A stretch of DNA of 64,000 nt. Origin: Gnomoniopsis sp. IMI 355080. Its lineage: Eukaryota; Ascomycota; Sordariomycetes; Diaporthales; Gnomoniaceae. The DNA is taken from positions 62,001-126,000 of the forward strand of contig JAPEVC010000026.1 in NCBI GenBank assembly GCA_027946555.1, read 5' to 3'. Positions 20,739 to 32,528 of this stretch are shown in pieces; position 1 is the stretch's first letter, and every line of letters starts with the position of its first letter. The position numbers were made by a program, and so were the translations under genes. Below the pieces are notes generated by a model. The model worked only from the letters and a program-made list of their open reading frames with translations. It was not told the DNA's origin and made no database searches.

Positions 20739-23700
20739 TCATCTAGACAGTCCTGCTTTATGCACAATGAGATCCAACCTAGAGGTAAAGTCCTCCATCT
20801 TTTCAAACGTCCTATACATCTCAATTTCGTCCATGTCGGAATCCCAGTCCTCACTCTCACTACCACAGTCTTCGACTTCTCCGGAATCTTCATTTTCCCA
20901 CACCACTCCGATACTTTCTGTGGCTTGTTTCATTGGTTCCTCCAATTCATCGTTTTTCATGAGCCTGAGGAGTTGTTGTACACGCGGGACCCAATAGCCT
21001 CTCCAAAATGAAGGGTTTTTGTTGATATGCTGTTCCTGGCGCATTTGTTCCAGCTCCACAATACAGTCGTCGACTAATTCTTCAAGATGATCTACGAGGA
21101 AACGATCTTCCTGACGAAGCTCGTCAAGTTCCTCGTCATCAGCATCGCTTTTGTCGGCTCCCGCATCTGCGTGGAGCCAAGCCGGACGACGGCCTTTCCG
21201 ACAGCATGTGTGCCTGATACCTAGAACCTCGAAGGTAGCAAATCTGATTGCACAATGCATCTGGGCTATTGTGATAGACTTGTGGCTTTTATCCAAGAGT
21301 TCAGGGAGCTCGATAACGAATGAAGGATCTCGAAGATCGAGCCCGTAGAACGCAGCCTGGAGAAACCATAGGAATGGGGTGCATCCCTCTTGTGAGCAGG
21401 CACAACGTCATTTATCATTTGGGTGTCGCTGTGACAACTTCCCTGTCAAGTCGAAGAATTCCGGGTCTGGAAAGTTTCCTATCTTTTCGCGTCTTTCCAT
21501 GCCTCCGACTTGTTCGCCAATCCTTTCATAAAGCTGGTGAGCAACGGTTGAAGAACTACCTGGAGCCAGCCTCCACAGATCCGCACCGTGCTCAACTAGC
21601 CAGAAGCACTCAGAAACCAGCCAGGTGCAATCGGAAAAGGCATGCAGGGGTTGATGTGGACCACCTGTGTTAAGGCTTCTCACGCGCGACATCAATGGTG
21701 TATCTCCATCGGCATTGGTTGTATCCAAATCATGGAATCTATGGCCCCAAAGCATGGAGACAGGTAGTTTACCAGTCCCATGGTATGCGGATGTTGAATC
21801 TTTATACTCGACGGAGTTATGGCGGTAGGCTTCACCCACTCGTAGAGCTGTTGGCACATAAGCTCCACGATCCTCAAGTGACTGTATCACCAGAGTGGCA
21901 TTGGAGTCTAGTATAGATCGCGAACAAAGACCCAACTTACTAGCTCGTATTCGAGGTAGGTGGCTTATTGCCAGACTTTTCAGCCTTTCTCTCCGATCCG
22001 CCAAGTGTAGCAATACTGTCCCGAGGCAATTTTGGCAGACAATGCCCCATCGCAGGCACATCCCCTTCATGATTCCAGCTATCGGCCACGAAGCTGGGAC
22101 AGGCACCATGCAATTGGACTCAAGTAGGACGTTCAAGCTCGTGTCGCCGTGATTGTGCAAGCATCCCCAGCCATCGTAGACATCGTGGCACACAGTTGCT
22201 TGCATGCAAAAGTACAAGGCGTACTCCACAGGACGTCTGCCTTGGCAGTCCGGAAGATCGATCAATCTGCGACCTGGTCCTCGCAACAGAGTTTCAACAC
22301 AGGATGAGTGTCCGACTGCCAGATGAAGGGGGGTATGAGTGAATTGGTTGACCTCATTGACCGCGTCTGGATAGTCTCTGAGGATTTGATTAATTCGTTC
22401 CAGATTGCCCTCAAGTGCTGCAATACTCAATGGGCCGCATCCGAAGGCTGTCGTATTTCACTGGTATTAGCTCTGTAGAAATTGGCAGTCTCGCGGCTGT
22501 GATTATGATCGAGGTCAAGAAGGAGCCTACGCGGCTACACACGCTCAAGAACTCACCTTCTGCAGCTGCAGGTGAGCGTTGTAAAATGCCAAGCATTTGG
22601 ACTGGCTCAAAAGGTAGCACGCTGATGCGAGGGTCGAGGAGGTAACTGTTGTGAACAATACTGTCACTTGACCCCCGAGAGCACATCAAATCGCTTTGCG
22701 CAACAAGCGTGTCCCACACAACAAACCTGGGGGGCCGTAGCCGCCTGTATCCACCAGCAAAGGATGCCCACAGCCCGAATACCCCGGAAAAGATATTCCA
22801 GGCAGGGGTTCTGCCGTCAAATACAACACTTGTCAGCCGGTCTGTAAGGGTCAATGATTGAAATCAAGACGGAGGGAAGTGTTCGCGCACGAGCCATAGA
22901 TATCAACCATGGTGACCGGGACTCCGATCTTGATCAAGGTTTCTAGACCAGCTAAAATACGAGATTGACCACTGCCCCTTACTCTGATGCAATGCTGTTC
23001 GCGTATATGCAACTCGTTAATCAAGCAGCCTAAAAGTGCCATAACGTACAATACAGGACTTACGTAGAATTCACTCCAATAATGCAGTATATTGCGGCCA
23101 TGCTGGTCCACTGCTTTCGTCGAAGCTTTGCCATGGCGATAAAGCAGGATTAGGTTTTCAACACAAAGCTCTAGAAACCCATCCAGATCATCCAAGGTTT
23201 GGAGTGAGTGTCCTAGGTGTTTTCCTGCAGTGAACATCAGGTGCATGATTCGAAATGCTGGGTCGCGTCTGCGATCGACACTTGGATAGTAGGTGAAGCC
23301 CGGGCTTAGACTACATCCTCCAGCCCCAAAGGAGTACGAGAACGACACCTCGATCGCGCGATGGATGAGTCCTTTAAGGCCGTTAAAGGTCATCACCCAT
23401 CGTTTTGGTAGAGCTTCTGCGCCCTTCACATAGTAAAAGCAGTCTGGTAAGTGATAGTGCTCGTGGGTGGTCGAGATTCCTCGTTGAATCCGCCAAGGCC
23501 CCCAGGCAAACGCTTTGTTCCGTCTCGTCAGACGCTTTGCGCAAAGACAAGTTATTCGCGCCGGATTCACAGCTGAAGGACGTTCCAAGTGTTGGCACGC
23601 AGTCTCTTTCGATATTTCTTTGGTAAAGTCGCACACTTCCTTCAACTGGCCTGGTTTGGCAAGGAGGCGCCCAAGGTCTTGGGACGGCAAAGTCCCGAGC

Positions 23701-24552
23701 ATCATACCAAAGCTGTTGATAAGATCGCTTCGTGTGATAGCGAGCTCTTGAATCACCTTGGCGTATGCTCGTTCTTGGTCTGCGCGAAGCGTTGATATAG
23801 ACGCAATGCTGGTCGACAAAATGTCCTCTCGTGTCTTGGCCAGGCCTTGGTCAAGGTTCCCGGACAAAGACGTGACCGAGGTTCTGACCGAGTCTTCTAC
23901 GGCGGCGATGGTATTTCGAGTAGTTATATTGTCTTGTCCGAGTTCCTGGGAGATTTGAAGCATGGTAGCCTGTACGAGAGGCTTGATCTCATCGATCCGT
24001 AGGGTCAAGTTTGGCAGCGTGGTGTTTTCAATATCAACGACAATGTATCTGTCAAGGTTTCGGTTATTTTTCAGTCTCGTATCTGTCATTTTGGGGTATT
24101 TGGTCTTACAGCGCAACAACTTGCAACGCGGCCTGCAGCATCTCATTGACTCGGGTCAATTGAGATAGCAATCCAACCAATGTCGGACGGTGGAATGGGT
24201 AAGTGAGCATTTTTGCCTGGAGAGAAACTTTTCCTAGAGCGGCATGGCTTGTTGATGGCTTCTTGGTATCAATTCGCCGTACAAATTGCTCTAGGGCTTT
24301 CAGCTCAGACTCGACTGATGCGGATGCCTTGAGGGAAGCTGCCGCGGAATTGTGAGTTGGCTCAATCTTGACAGATACGCTCTCCACAAGCTTGAGAAGC
24401 TCTCGCATAAGATCCACTTGTTTTCTTGCCAAAACAAGATCGTCTTTGCGTTCACGCACCGCGTCCAAGTACTGTGTGATACCGCCGATGACCTGCACGC
24501 CAAGGGAGATGAGTCCAGCTACAGACGCTGTGATGGAAAGTGGATCGGCCAT
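20739..24552 (-). CDS. Ankyrin-type protein with fungal N-terminal domain, interrupted by an in-frame TGA
   Basis: Exons 24552-24110, 24048-22891, 22810-22557 and 22447-20739 join exactly in phase; introns are 61, 80 and 109 bp. The N-terminus (MADPLSITASVAGLISLGVQ) is the fungal domain found ahead of ankyrin, NACHT or other repeats. A charged coiled region follows (TREDILSTSIASISTLRADQ). The third join gives SPAAAE-AFGCGPLSIAALEG with an ankyrin repeat (THTPLHLAVGHSS). At 21410-21408 the last exon has TGA, after 964 codons, but the same frame runs on openly for 222 codons. Around the stop the reading is NDK-stop-RCACSQEGCTPFLWFL, and I would expect a cysteine at the stop. The tail is very acidic (DADDEELDEL, SESEDWDSDMDE). 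The gene may be dead, or the stop may be an error or a polymorphism. These proteins are often linked to intracellular recognition, but a function cannot be claimed. Confidence 0.75.
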
Positions 24553-25112
24553 GGCTCGTCCAGAAGCAGATGTTTCTGGTACGAGTTGTTGGATCACTTC
24601 TGTAAAGCATGCGGTAGCTCAAGAAGAGGGTGCTGAAGGGCGAAGAGCTCGATTGCTAATATGTTAGAAGATGGCTCAGGTATTGCTGGAAATACTTTTC
24701 AGTCAGGTCCACAGCACGGCATCGTACCCATCAGAGCGGTAAGTAACCGTCAATAAGCCGTTGGGCATCGATGCAGTCCAAAAGAGGGGTGGTGGCAGGG
24801 CAAGAGGCGCATGTCACACACTTCACGCAGCTGCATTCATTTGCCGAACAGGTGCGTTCTCGCTTATGCTTGGTTCATTCTCAGCCCCAGCATTGCCTCA
24901 AACCTCGAGGCAGATTCCACTCCATGCTTGTGCCGAGGCTTTCAACGGTCTCACTTAGTGTGTGGACTGTGCATATTCATGCTTCTGGAAGACGACAATA
25001 AGATACCGAATACTGACTTTCATCACATGGGATTAGTCGTGGCCGTAAAAACCCATGATTCTTAGCGCTCAGTACGTCTCTCGTAGGTGATAGCTCATGT
25101 GATACTCGCCAA
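24553..25112. other. Intergenic, no gene seen
   Basis: 5' flank of the ankyrin gene and 3' flank of the nucleotidase gene. Only short overlapping frames. Confidence 0.45.
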
Positions 25113-26546
25113 CTATTTGGCCCCCAAAACCTCCTGCACAGCCTTGAGCACCTCTGCGTGATACGGCGCAGGCGCAGCAACGACACCCTTGTTCTCCGCC
25201 AGTGTCCGTCCCAGGCTGAAATCCAGCCTCTTGCCGGTTGTATCCGTAACTTGACCGCCGGCCTCGCGCACAATCAGATCGCCCGCGGCGTGGTCCCAAA
25301 TCTTCTCGACGTACGTCTTGCTCGTGGGCAAGCGCAGGTAAATGTCGCCGGCACCACGCGCGATGGATGCATATTTGGCCTGAGAGTCCATGCGCACGGA
25401 GGGGCTGGTGATGCCGAGCTTCTGCGCGATCTGCGCGGCCTCGCCCTGCGAGCTGTGGCCGGCCTCGACACTCTCGCAAAAGGTCGCCTCGGACATCTTG
25501 GCGATGGGCTTCATGGAGATCTTCTTGCTCTCCTTCAGGCCACCAGTACTAAAGGGCCGACTGGTCGCGCCCTGGCCCTGCACGGCAGAGAAGACGACGC
25601 CGCGGCCTTCGTCGGTGGCGTTGGAGCCGATGTCGACGGTCAGCGGCGCGGCATCGTCGAGGGGCAAGTTGGGGCATCCCAGAACGCCCACCTTGACGTC
25701 TCCGTCGACCATGAGACCTAGGCACACAGCGTACTGGCCGCCACGCAAGAAACCCTTGGTGCCGTCAATAGGGTCAATAGCCCATATCCGGCCCTTGGCA
25801 CCGCCCTTGCTGTTGCCCCTGTCAAGCAGGTCGAGCATGGCGTTCTCATCCTTGACGGCACCACCAATGAGCTCCTCGGCCGCTGCGTCGTCCAGCTTGA
25901 TGGTCTTGATCAGGTCCCAGACAATTTGCTTGAGGTTGGCATCCTCGCGGAGCTTGTCAGCGTCCTCCTCGCCGACAATCTCGTCGTTGGGAAAGTTAGC
26001 CAGGATGGCGCTGATGATGAGAATCTGGGCGCCGAAGTCGCCGATGGTCACAGGAGAGGCGTCGTCCTTGGAGACGGTGCCCTTGGCGCGCTCATGAAAG
26101 ACACGCTTGGTCAGGATGGTGGCGCGCTGGACGGCCAATTGGGCAACCTCGAGCTCTTTTGCGTACGCCATCTTTGGTGAAAGTTTATGAGTAAGTGTGC
26201 TGGCTGAGAAAGGACTGATGTGATGGGCAGAGGTAGAGGTGTTGGCAGAGGAAAGAGGCCGAGATCCGGTGTAGTCACTCACTTTGTCCGGTCTTGAATG
26301 ATACTTGTCAGCTCGAATTTGGCTCGCAGCTGTCTGTGTATGGAGGGGTAAAACACCCCTCGGAACCCCTGAGTCGGCAAGATTTATACGTGGGCCTGAT
26401 GACGACGTTCGGATCCCGAAGTGTTGGGATAGCAATGACAGCCGCGGAAGGGCCCTAGACAGTGCGACAGCCACTATGACTGTAACGACGAGATAGATTA
26501 GGAAGTTGAAACGTCCAAAGATCCGTCGAGACTGCTGGTTGCTCAT
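25113..26546 (-). CDS. 3'(2'),5'-bisphosphate nucleotidase, Hal2/Met22 type
   Basis: The inositol monophosphatase-like metal site is complete: GEED (motif with paired acids), WAIDPIDGTKGFL and WDHAAGDLIVREAGG. The enzyme removes the 3' phosphate from 3'-phosphoadenosine 5'-phosphate in sulfate assimilation and is the lithium/sodium-sensitive Hal2 target in yeast. From ATG 26171 (MAYAKELEVAQLAVQ) the protein is 352 aa, the usual length. The same frame stays open upstream for 125 codons to ATG 26546 and encodes a hydrophobic segment (FLIYLVVTVIVAVALS). The long form is the span given; the short form is the conserved enzyme and may be the real start. No intron is needed. Confidence 0.9.
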   Translation of the reverse strand: MSNQQSRRIFGRFNFLIYLVVTVIVAVALSRALPRLSLLSQHFGIRTSSSGPRINLADSGVPRGVLPLHTQTAASQIRADKYHSRPDKVSDYTGSRPLSSANTSTSAHHISPFSASTLTHKLSPKMAYAKELEVAQLAVQRATILTKRVFHERAKGTVSKDDASPVTIGDFGAQILIISAILANFPNDEIVGEEDADKLREDANLKQIVWDLIKTIKLDDAAAEELIGGAVKDENAMLDLLDRGNSKGGAKGRIWAIDPIDGTKGFLRGGQYAVCLGLMVDGDVKVGVLGCPNLPLDDAAPLTVDIGSNATDEGRGVVFSAVQGQGATSRPFSTGGLKESKKISMKPIAKMSEATFCESVEAGHSSQGEAAQIAQKLGITSPSVRMDSQAKYASIARGAGDIYLRLPTSKTYVEKIWDHAAGDLIVREAGGQVTDTTGKRLDFSLGRTLAENKGVVAAPAPYHAEVLKAVQEVLGAK

Positions 26547-27239
26547 TGATCTGTCAACATTAGCTTGTTGTTGATATGGTCTGGCTATTGGTACTGCCAG
26601 GTTGAGGTCAACACTACCTAAGTACCTACCTAAACTCAGGTGTGGGTCACCGAGAGCCGCATCGGCAGTCTAGCCGCAGCGTCTAATTCGGCCGGGAAAA
26701 GGTCCCGTGGTGGCCCCGGAGGGGGGGGGGGGGGTTGGCCAACACCAACGACAAACTTCTTATACACTTGATATTTTCAAATCATGGCTACCTATATGCC
26801 TACGGAATACCCGACAATACAACACCCTTATCTGGGATCAGGCTTGGGCCCTAAGACCCGAGCAATTTGGAAGTATAGCCTTGCAAGGCACATGCAAGCG
26901 AGCACCTATCCGGAAGTCTGGCGATCTCAATAAAGGTCTCTCTTGCATCGGTATCCGGGCCACCGGAGTCACCAAGTATCCGCCTTGATAGTTGTTCTCG
27001 CAGTGTATGCCGTCCACGGACATCCGCAATCAAACCACGCCGTCGGCTTCACTGGCCAGCCCCAGCCATCCTTTGCTTAGGGCCACAAGAGACCTCGATT
27101 CTTTGTAGGCTCTCCCAAAGCTTGTCTGTATCGGGAAAATGTGGAAGACCAGGCCAACAATATGACCGGGAAGGCCAGATATGTACATAGACACACAGGC
27201 CTCCCTGCAATATCCTCCACTTGCCCAAGATCGCACCGC
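26547..27239. other. Intergenic, no gene seen
   Basis: Contains a run of 14 G at 26721-26734 and TACCTAAGTACCTACC near 26615-26632, a relative of the ACCTAGGT motif. No gene is supported. Confidence 0.45.
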
Positions 27240-28136
27240 TTATTTGACCTTCTTTTGCTTCAACTTGATGGTCTCGTCATTGACAAATATGCCCTTGCCC
27301 TTATACGGCTCCGGTACACGCCACCTCCGGATCTCTGCCGCAAATTGGTTCAGCTCCTCCCGGTTGATTCCCTCCAACAAGATACGAGTTGGCTGTGGCG
27401 CCGATGCCTTGATACCCTTTGGTACACCAAGATCAACGGGATGTGAGAAACCAAGACGTAAGCAGACAAAGTCCTGATCAGGGTACTCTTCAAGCTTGGG
27501 ACGTTTGTCGATGGTGGCACGGTAACCGATACCCACGAGACGGAGGACGGCAGTGTGGCCTTCTGACACGCCAATAATGTAGCGTTGGAGGTAAGCCCAG
27601 GTGGTGCCTGTGAGGATCCGCGGACCATGTTAGCTATTCCGTATTGCACAGCGACGTAGGGAATGGGACCGGTGGTAGACGCACCCCACATCTCTTTCTG
27701 CTTCTTCTCCTCTCGGTTCTCAATGCTGAGGACTAGCCTCCTCGCTTCTGTGTCGTAGTCCATCTTGACGAATGGTGGCACGTTCAAGTCGAGCTTCCCT
27801 GTGTGCACACGAGCCCCGTCAGCCATTTGTCCACGCTGGTTCTACCTCATCTGTGATTTCCAGCCACCTACCCAGCGGTCCTGCGACCGACACATTTCTC
27901 CTTTGTATCTGCTTGTACGTCGTGTAGTCCCGATTGATGTATGGCTCGCCGATGGTGAGCTCGACACCCGGGGGTATCGAGATGGGCGTGCGGCCGAGCT
28001 TGGATTGTTGCGCGGTCGACGCGGAGAATGCTCTTCGTGCCGCAGGGGAACTCGCGAGCGCGGGTACCAGGAAGGAGGGTAGTGTTATTATGGACGAGGA
28101 GCAGATTGCTGCCCTCGACCTGCTTGGGACGAGCAT
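27240..28136 (-). CDS. MRPL6: Mitochondrial large-subunit ribosomal protein uL6m
   Basis: Exons 28136-27872, 27798-27685 and 27607-27240 join in phase to 248 aa. The joins give AGPLG-KLDLNVPPFV and KEMWG-TTWAYLQRYIIGVSEGH. The N-terminus is a likely mitochondrial presequence (MLVPSRSRAAICSS, Arg/Ser-rich, with FSAST before the mature part). The mature part shows the L6 landmarks SKLGRTPISIPPGVE, LVGIGYRAT, LGFSHPVDL and IRRWRVPEPYKGKGI, the last being the highly conserved L6 C-terminal block. It binds the large-subunit rRNA near the sarcin-ricin region in mitochondrial translation. Introns are 73 and 77 bp. Confidence 0.92.
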
Positions 28137-30009
28137 GGCGGGCGCGTGTGGTGGGTTTGACTTGGACAGCCCGACGCGCTCATCGAGGCCGACTATTGCG
28201 AACAGTTCGACTTTCGAAAACGAAATTGACGATTACGTAATGCTGCTTGGTCTCGCTTGACCCCCAATTTGGAGGTGAGGGGCTGGAGCAAACAATTTGA
28301 TAGGCTGGGCGCATAGCTCCCGCTCGCATTCAGACCCTGCGCTGCTCGCGCGTGCCTCTCAACTACCGTGAATTAGATATTGCCGATTGGCTATTTCGCT
28401 ACGAGGTTTCAGTTTCATTCTCCTACTATTTCTCGTTCGTTGGCTTCCTGTCATGGTGGTTGCAGCCCTCGAAAACATCTGCAGGACGAGAAATTCTTTT
28501 AGTTCAAGCATACCCTTTTTAGCCAGACCCCGTTCCCGTACATTTGCATCAGAGGAGCGCTCGGCTGCAAGCGCCGACTTGCCCTGGCCACATTTTGTTC
28601 ACACGCTCAAACCATAACATGTCTGATCTCAAAGCCATGAGAAAACTGACGTGGCTACGAATCCATTGAATCATTCTCCTCTGGTAAAGAGATGAGTCCA
28701 AGCGCAGTAGTAACTCGTCATGTGAGGCCTCGTCTTCTCAGCATACATGCTGCCGAGCGCCAACGACTGCACCGTCCGCGTTTTTTAAGCTTGAGCATCT
28801 CTCTCTGGTCCGGCTGTTGAGCGATGGCGCTCGAACTGCTTTGGGGCTGATTCGATGAAATCCTGGATCTCCAGGTAATTTCTCGTGCTAAGTCGCAAGT
28901 TGTGGTCAATTGTATAGAGGTGATTGGGTTCTGCAAGCGTTTGGTGCTGTAGAATGTCCATTAAGCAGGGTACAGTATAACGCCGGCAGGACCCATATGG
29001 GTGCCAGGATCGGTATGTTGGGCGACGTTTTGGACTGTCATCTTATTCTTCGAGTGAATGAGAGTGTGTCTCGCCAAATAACAAGTCGCTGCGTCACATA
29101 TAGTACTGATATCCAACGCAGTCAAATAGCCATGCAACACGTACCGAATATGGTCCAATGGGATAAGCATGCTCGGTGCCGTTATCCCTCCAACATCGAG
29201 ATATCTTCTGTGCTTGCACAGGGCTTTCAGTTATTAGAGACCGGTTCGTAGCCATGTCCATCAACCCGGGTGTGCCTTTTAAGCCTAGTGTTGTGCCGGA
29301 TTACAAAAGCTCCTCAGGTAACTTGATCGGCGGAACCTGAGCTTGGCATGGTGGGAGCCTCGCCTTGAAACTGTCGAGAAGTGCGCGATCTGGGTATGGA
29401 CATGTAAGTGCATTGCAGCGTTGAAATGTCACTCGTGACATGTCTGCTTCAGCTCCATTCTCATAAGTATTACCTAGTCTTCCTGTGGTTAGCTCCTTGC
29501 GTTTGTTAGGCGGCAGACTGTCTCATAACTTCGTCGTTGCTTCGCAAAGACTGCTGGTCGGCGTCGGTTGCTAAGGTAATTCATTGATGTACAGTACAGT
29601 CTCATTTCTCAATATGGGCAAGTTTGCTGAAGTGTATCAAATATCTTTCTGTTCCTGTCTCAGAAAAATGGCCACATATGCTGAAATGTCATTGTTGGCC
29701 TAGACTCTGCTTTGGGCTGTCTTTCGAACACGAGTCTGAACGTATCCCTGGGAAGTGCTGTTCACCCCCAACCAGCTTCTTTCCCAAAACCGCAATCGCC
29801 ATTTACACAACCTTCCACCTCCCAATTATGCGACCGTTTCCCATCTTCTCTTGCCACCATCACCCATATCCCAACGGGACCCAAAAGATCAGAATTGTCT
29901 CTTCATGATTCTCATCTTTTGCATTTTCTGTTGACCTGGGTCTGGGTGTCATCGCCCTGTTCGCGTTTCTTTTTTAATCTAGTCAACTCAATTCAGCTAC
30001 ACCAAAAAC
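28137..30009. other. Gene-poor divergent intergenic region
   Basis: About 1.9 kb between uL6m (minus) and the Kar5 gene (plus). Frames seen here are short and mutually overlapping. No transposon, RNA or repeat was recognised. Confidence 0.45.
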
Positions 30010-31630
30010 ATGAGGGTTTCCAAGCTCTTGTGCTACGGCCTTACGGCCAGGCTAGCCGTCGCCTTCTCTTTGCGATCCAGAAATCAGAAAGACACCGTGA
30101 CGACCGGTCCGCGCTATGACCTTGACGACAGCCTCAGCGAGATATTGCAATCAGGATCGCGACTATCCAACACCTACTCCACCGCCCTCAGCGAGCTACA
30201 AGACCTCGAGTCGGAGCCTCTCTGCCACCGAGTTGCCGCTCGTCTTCTCGTTGTCAATTGCCAGCTTCTCGAAGGCAAGGACGAAGCAACCATCCTGACC
30301 GACAGCGGCCGCCAAGTCAGAGACTTTATCGACGCATACGCTGCTAGCATGGCCATTTGCGACCTTGAGCGGGGACGATTCAAGATACCTACTACTTGTC
30401 AAAAGTTCCGCGAGCCTACATTGGCGCAGCTGCCCCTGGATGACCAAGCGAAACTTCACGTCAACCCCCGCGAGATCGACCTCTGCCTTTCTGGCCTCGG
30501 TGCGGATAGCTCAGCCTGGTCGACATGGATCAGCTATCGACACAAGACGTTGCGCTTTTGCGAGGCTGCGCGCGCGGATCAAGAGAAGGGTACGTCAGAT
30601 GCGACATGTCTATGACAGTGCCAAAGTTGACGGGAGCCTCACCTTTAGCTCAGAACATTTTACTCTATCAGCGACTCACGAAAGTCATGGCAAGGCTGAC
30701 CCACGGCGTCGAAGTCGAACTCCAACGACACATGGACAACCTTGAGCTGCGACTACAAAATGCCGCCGATGCTGTCCAGGGCATGGATCCCGAATTCGAA
30801 AAGCTTCGAGCCAAAATTGCCACCATTGAGGAGTATGTCACCCAAGACCTGGGCTACGTTGTCCAGCGGTCGGGCGACTCGATCAACGATGGACTGAAGA
30901 ATGCAGACGAGCTTCAACGTATACTCGCTGTCATGATTCAGACTGCTCTTGACGGAAACTCGCATATTGCTTCCGCGCAAAGAAATTCTATTGCTCTGGC
31001 CGAAAGGAAGGAGGCCGATCTCAGTGACTGGGCAGCTGTGATGACGACGGCGACGGCGTCTGCTCAAGCATTGAACAGTCAAATAGTACGTTGCAAAAGA
31101 ACCCCACCATGCATTTTGAAACTTCCATCAGAACTTTGTTGTCTAGACTCAGGCTATTTGACTGACTCTTGTAGCAACTCTCGCGCCTCGAGATGGAGGC
31201 ATATTCCTGGCGACAGATTGCACTCACAAAAAACCTCGAAAAATTGGCAACAACCACCGAAAATCTATCCACAAAATACGAAGATCACGCCCACGCCATC
31301 AAGGAAGCGAAGAACATGACTAGCGAGATCCTCGAGACCCTAGAAAGCGTCACCAGTGCCGCAGCCATGGTAGAAGAAGCTGATCGATCGCGATGGGGTG
31401 GCTCGGGCTTTGGGGGATGGATGCCGTACATCGTCAGCCCTGCGGCCACTTTATTTCTTGGATCCTACGGTCTCGCTCCATCAGCTATGCGGAATCTTGG
31501 CCTGGTCGCATTGGGAGAGATGGTCGGGTTCTGGGTGACGAACTTCGATCGCATCACTAACTCATGGACGGCTAAGCTGGCTCAATTCGAATCGGTGGTC
31601 CCAAACAACAACAAACTGGCCGCGGTCTAG
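30010..31630 (+). CDS. KAR5: Karyogamy (nuclear fusion) protein, Kar5/Tht1 family
   Basis: Exons 30010-30589, 30649-31085 and 31175-31630 join in phase to 490 aa. Introns: 59 bp (GTACGT...TTTAG) and 89 bp (GTACGT...TGTAG). A hydrophobic N-terminus (LLCYGLTARLAVAFS) acts as signal sequence. The family block SEPLCHRVAARLLVVNCQLLEG (cysteine-rich early region) is followed by CDLERGRFKIP and PTTCQKF, then long coiled coils. Near the C-terminus, two hydrophobic spans (MPYIVSPAATLFLGSYGL and LGLVALGEMVGFWV) anchor it in the nuclear envelope/ER. It acts in nuclear-envelope fusion during mating, with the bulk of the protein facing the lumen. The cysteine spacing and tail hairpin support the assignment. 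Confidence 0.87.
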
Positions 31631-32528
31631 TCTCTTTGAATGGTTATGGGTGATGATGCTTATGAGAAAATGCCTTCGAAGGAGTTAAACAGGGCGGAAA
31701 TGGGTAGCATTATTAACAGTTTTGGTCAAGCTCGGTGGCATCTTGGGAACATCTCTCCAGGGTCTGTATTATAGCTGAATTATTACAGAGGTAGCTTGCA
31801 ATATGAAGTGCCTTGGTGGATTAGCAACAAGAATACATACTATCCGAACGGATTCAGAATGCTATGTGTACTTGCTTGTTTTCCCAATTTACAGAAAGTT
31901 GAACAATGTGACGGCTGAGCTCAGACTGGGTTTCGGTATACATTAAAGAAGCCGTCCGGTAGCTGGTTACAGGAACATATATATCCTTAATAGTCTATAG
32001 CAGTATTTTCTAAGTAATCCTCTTATCACCTTATGGTTCTTCGATCTATATTTCCCTGATTCGATCTTGTTACATTGGTGCTCAGGCATAATAGCTTATT
32101 AAGTGCCAGAAATTTACATTATGTCTCGCAACTTAATTGTGTTTATATTCACCTAATACTTATCATCGATTGAAATTATTCAGTCAATTCCGAAAACAAG
32201 AGGCTTGGATATATAGATAATCTTAACGATTGCAATGGGTCATTTCTTCTATCTCTCTGACCATGATTGACTTCGATTTGCAAATTGGCGTGAGGGTGCA
32301 ACATTGATGTGGGTTTTCAGGTCCGGACATTGCTTTGTGGCAGAACCGACCAATTCTGGCATGAGGTTTTGCAATTCACGGGCCCCAACGCTTTGTGTTC
32401 GCCCACAGTATACCTCGTTGAGGCGTTATCGAAATTGAAGGAAAGCAAGACAAAAATTCCCTGGGTTATCAACTTATTTGCAACATCTATTCCAATGGAT
32501 TGTCCTCCCAACCAAGACAACACTCCTC
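31631..32528. other. AT-rich intergenic region
   Basis: Lower in GC than its surroundings with no long frames on either strand in 31640-32280. The frame at 32309-32629 is weak and overlaps the 3' end of the next gene. No feature seen. Confidence 0.45.

Noticed and set aside
21408..21410. Selenocysteine at the ankyrin TGA
   Set aside because: Ascomycetes are not known to have the selenocysteine machinery and no SECIS-like structure was sought or seen; a nonsense change is simpler.
22851..22890. Frame change in the ankyrin gene as a frameshift
   Set aside because: An 80-bp intron 22890-22811 restores the frame and gives IYGS-TPAWN.
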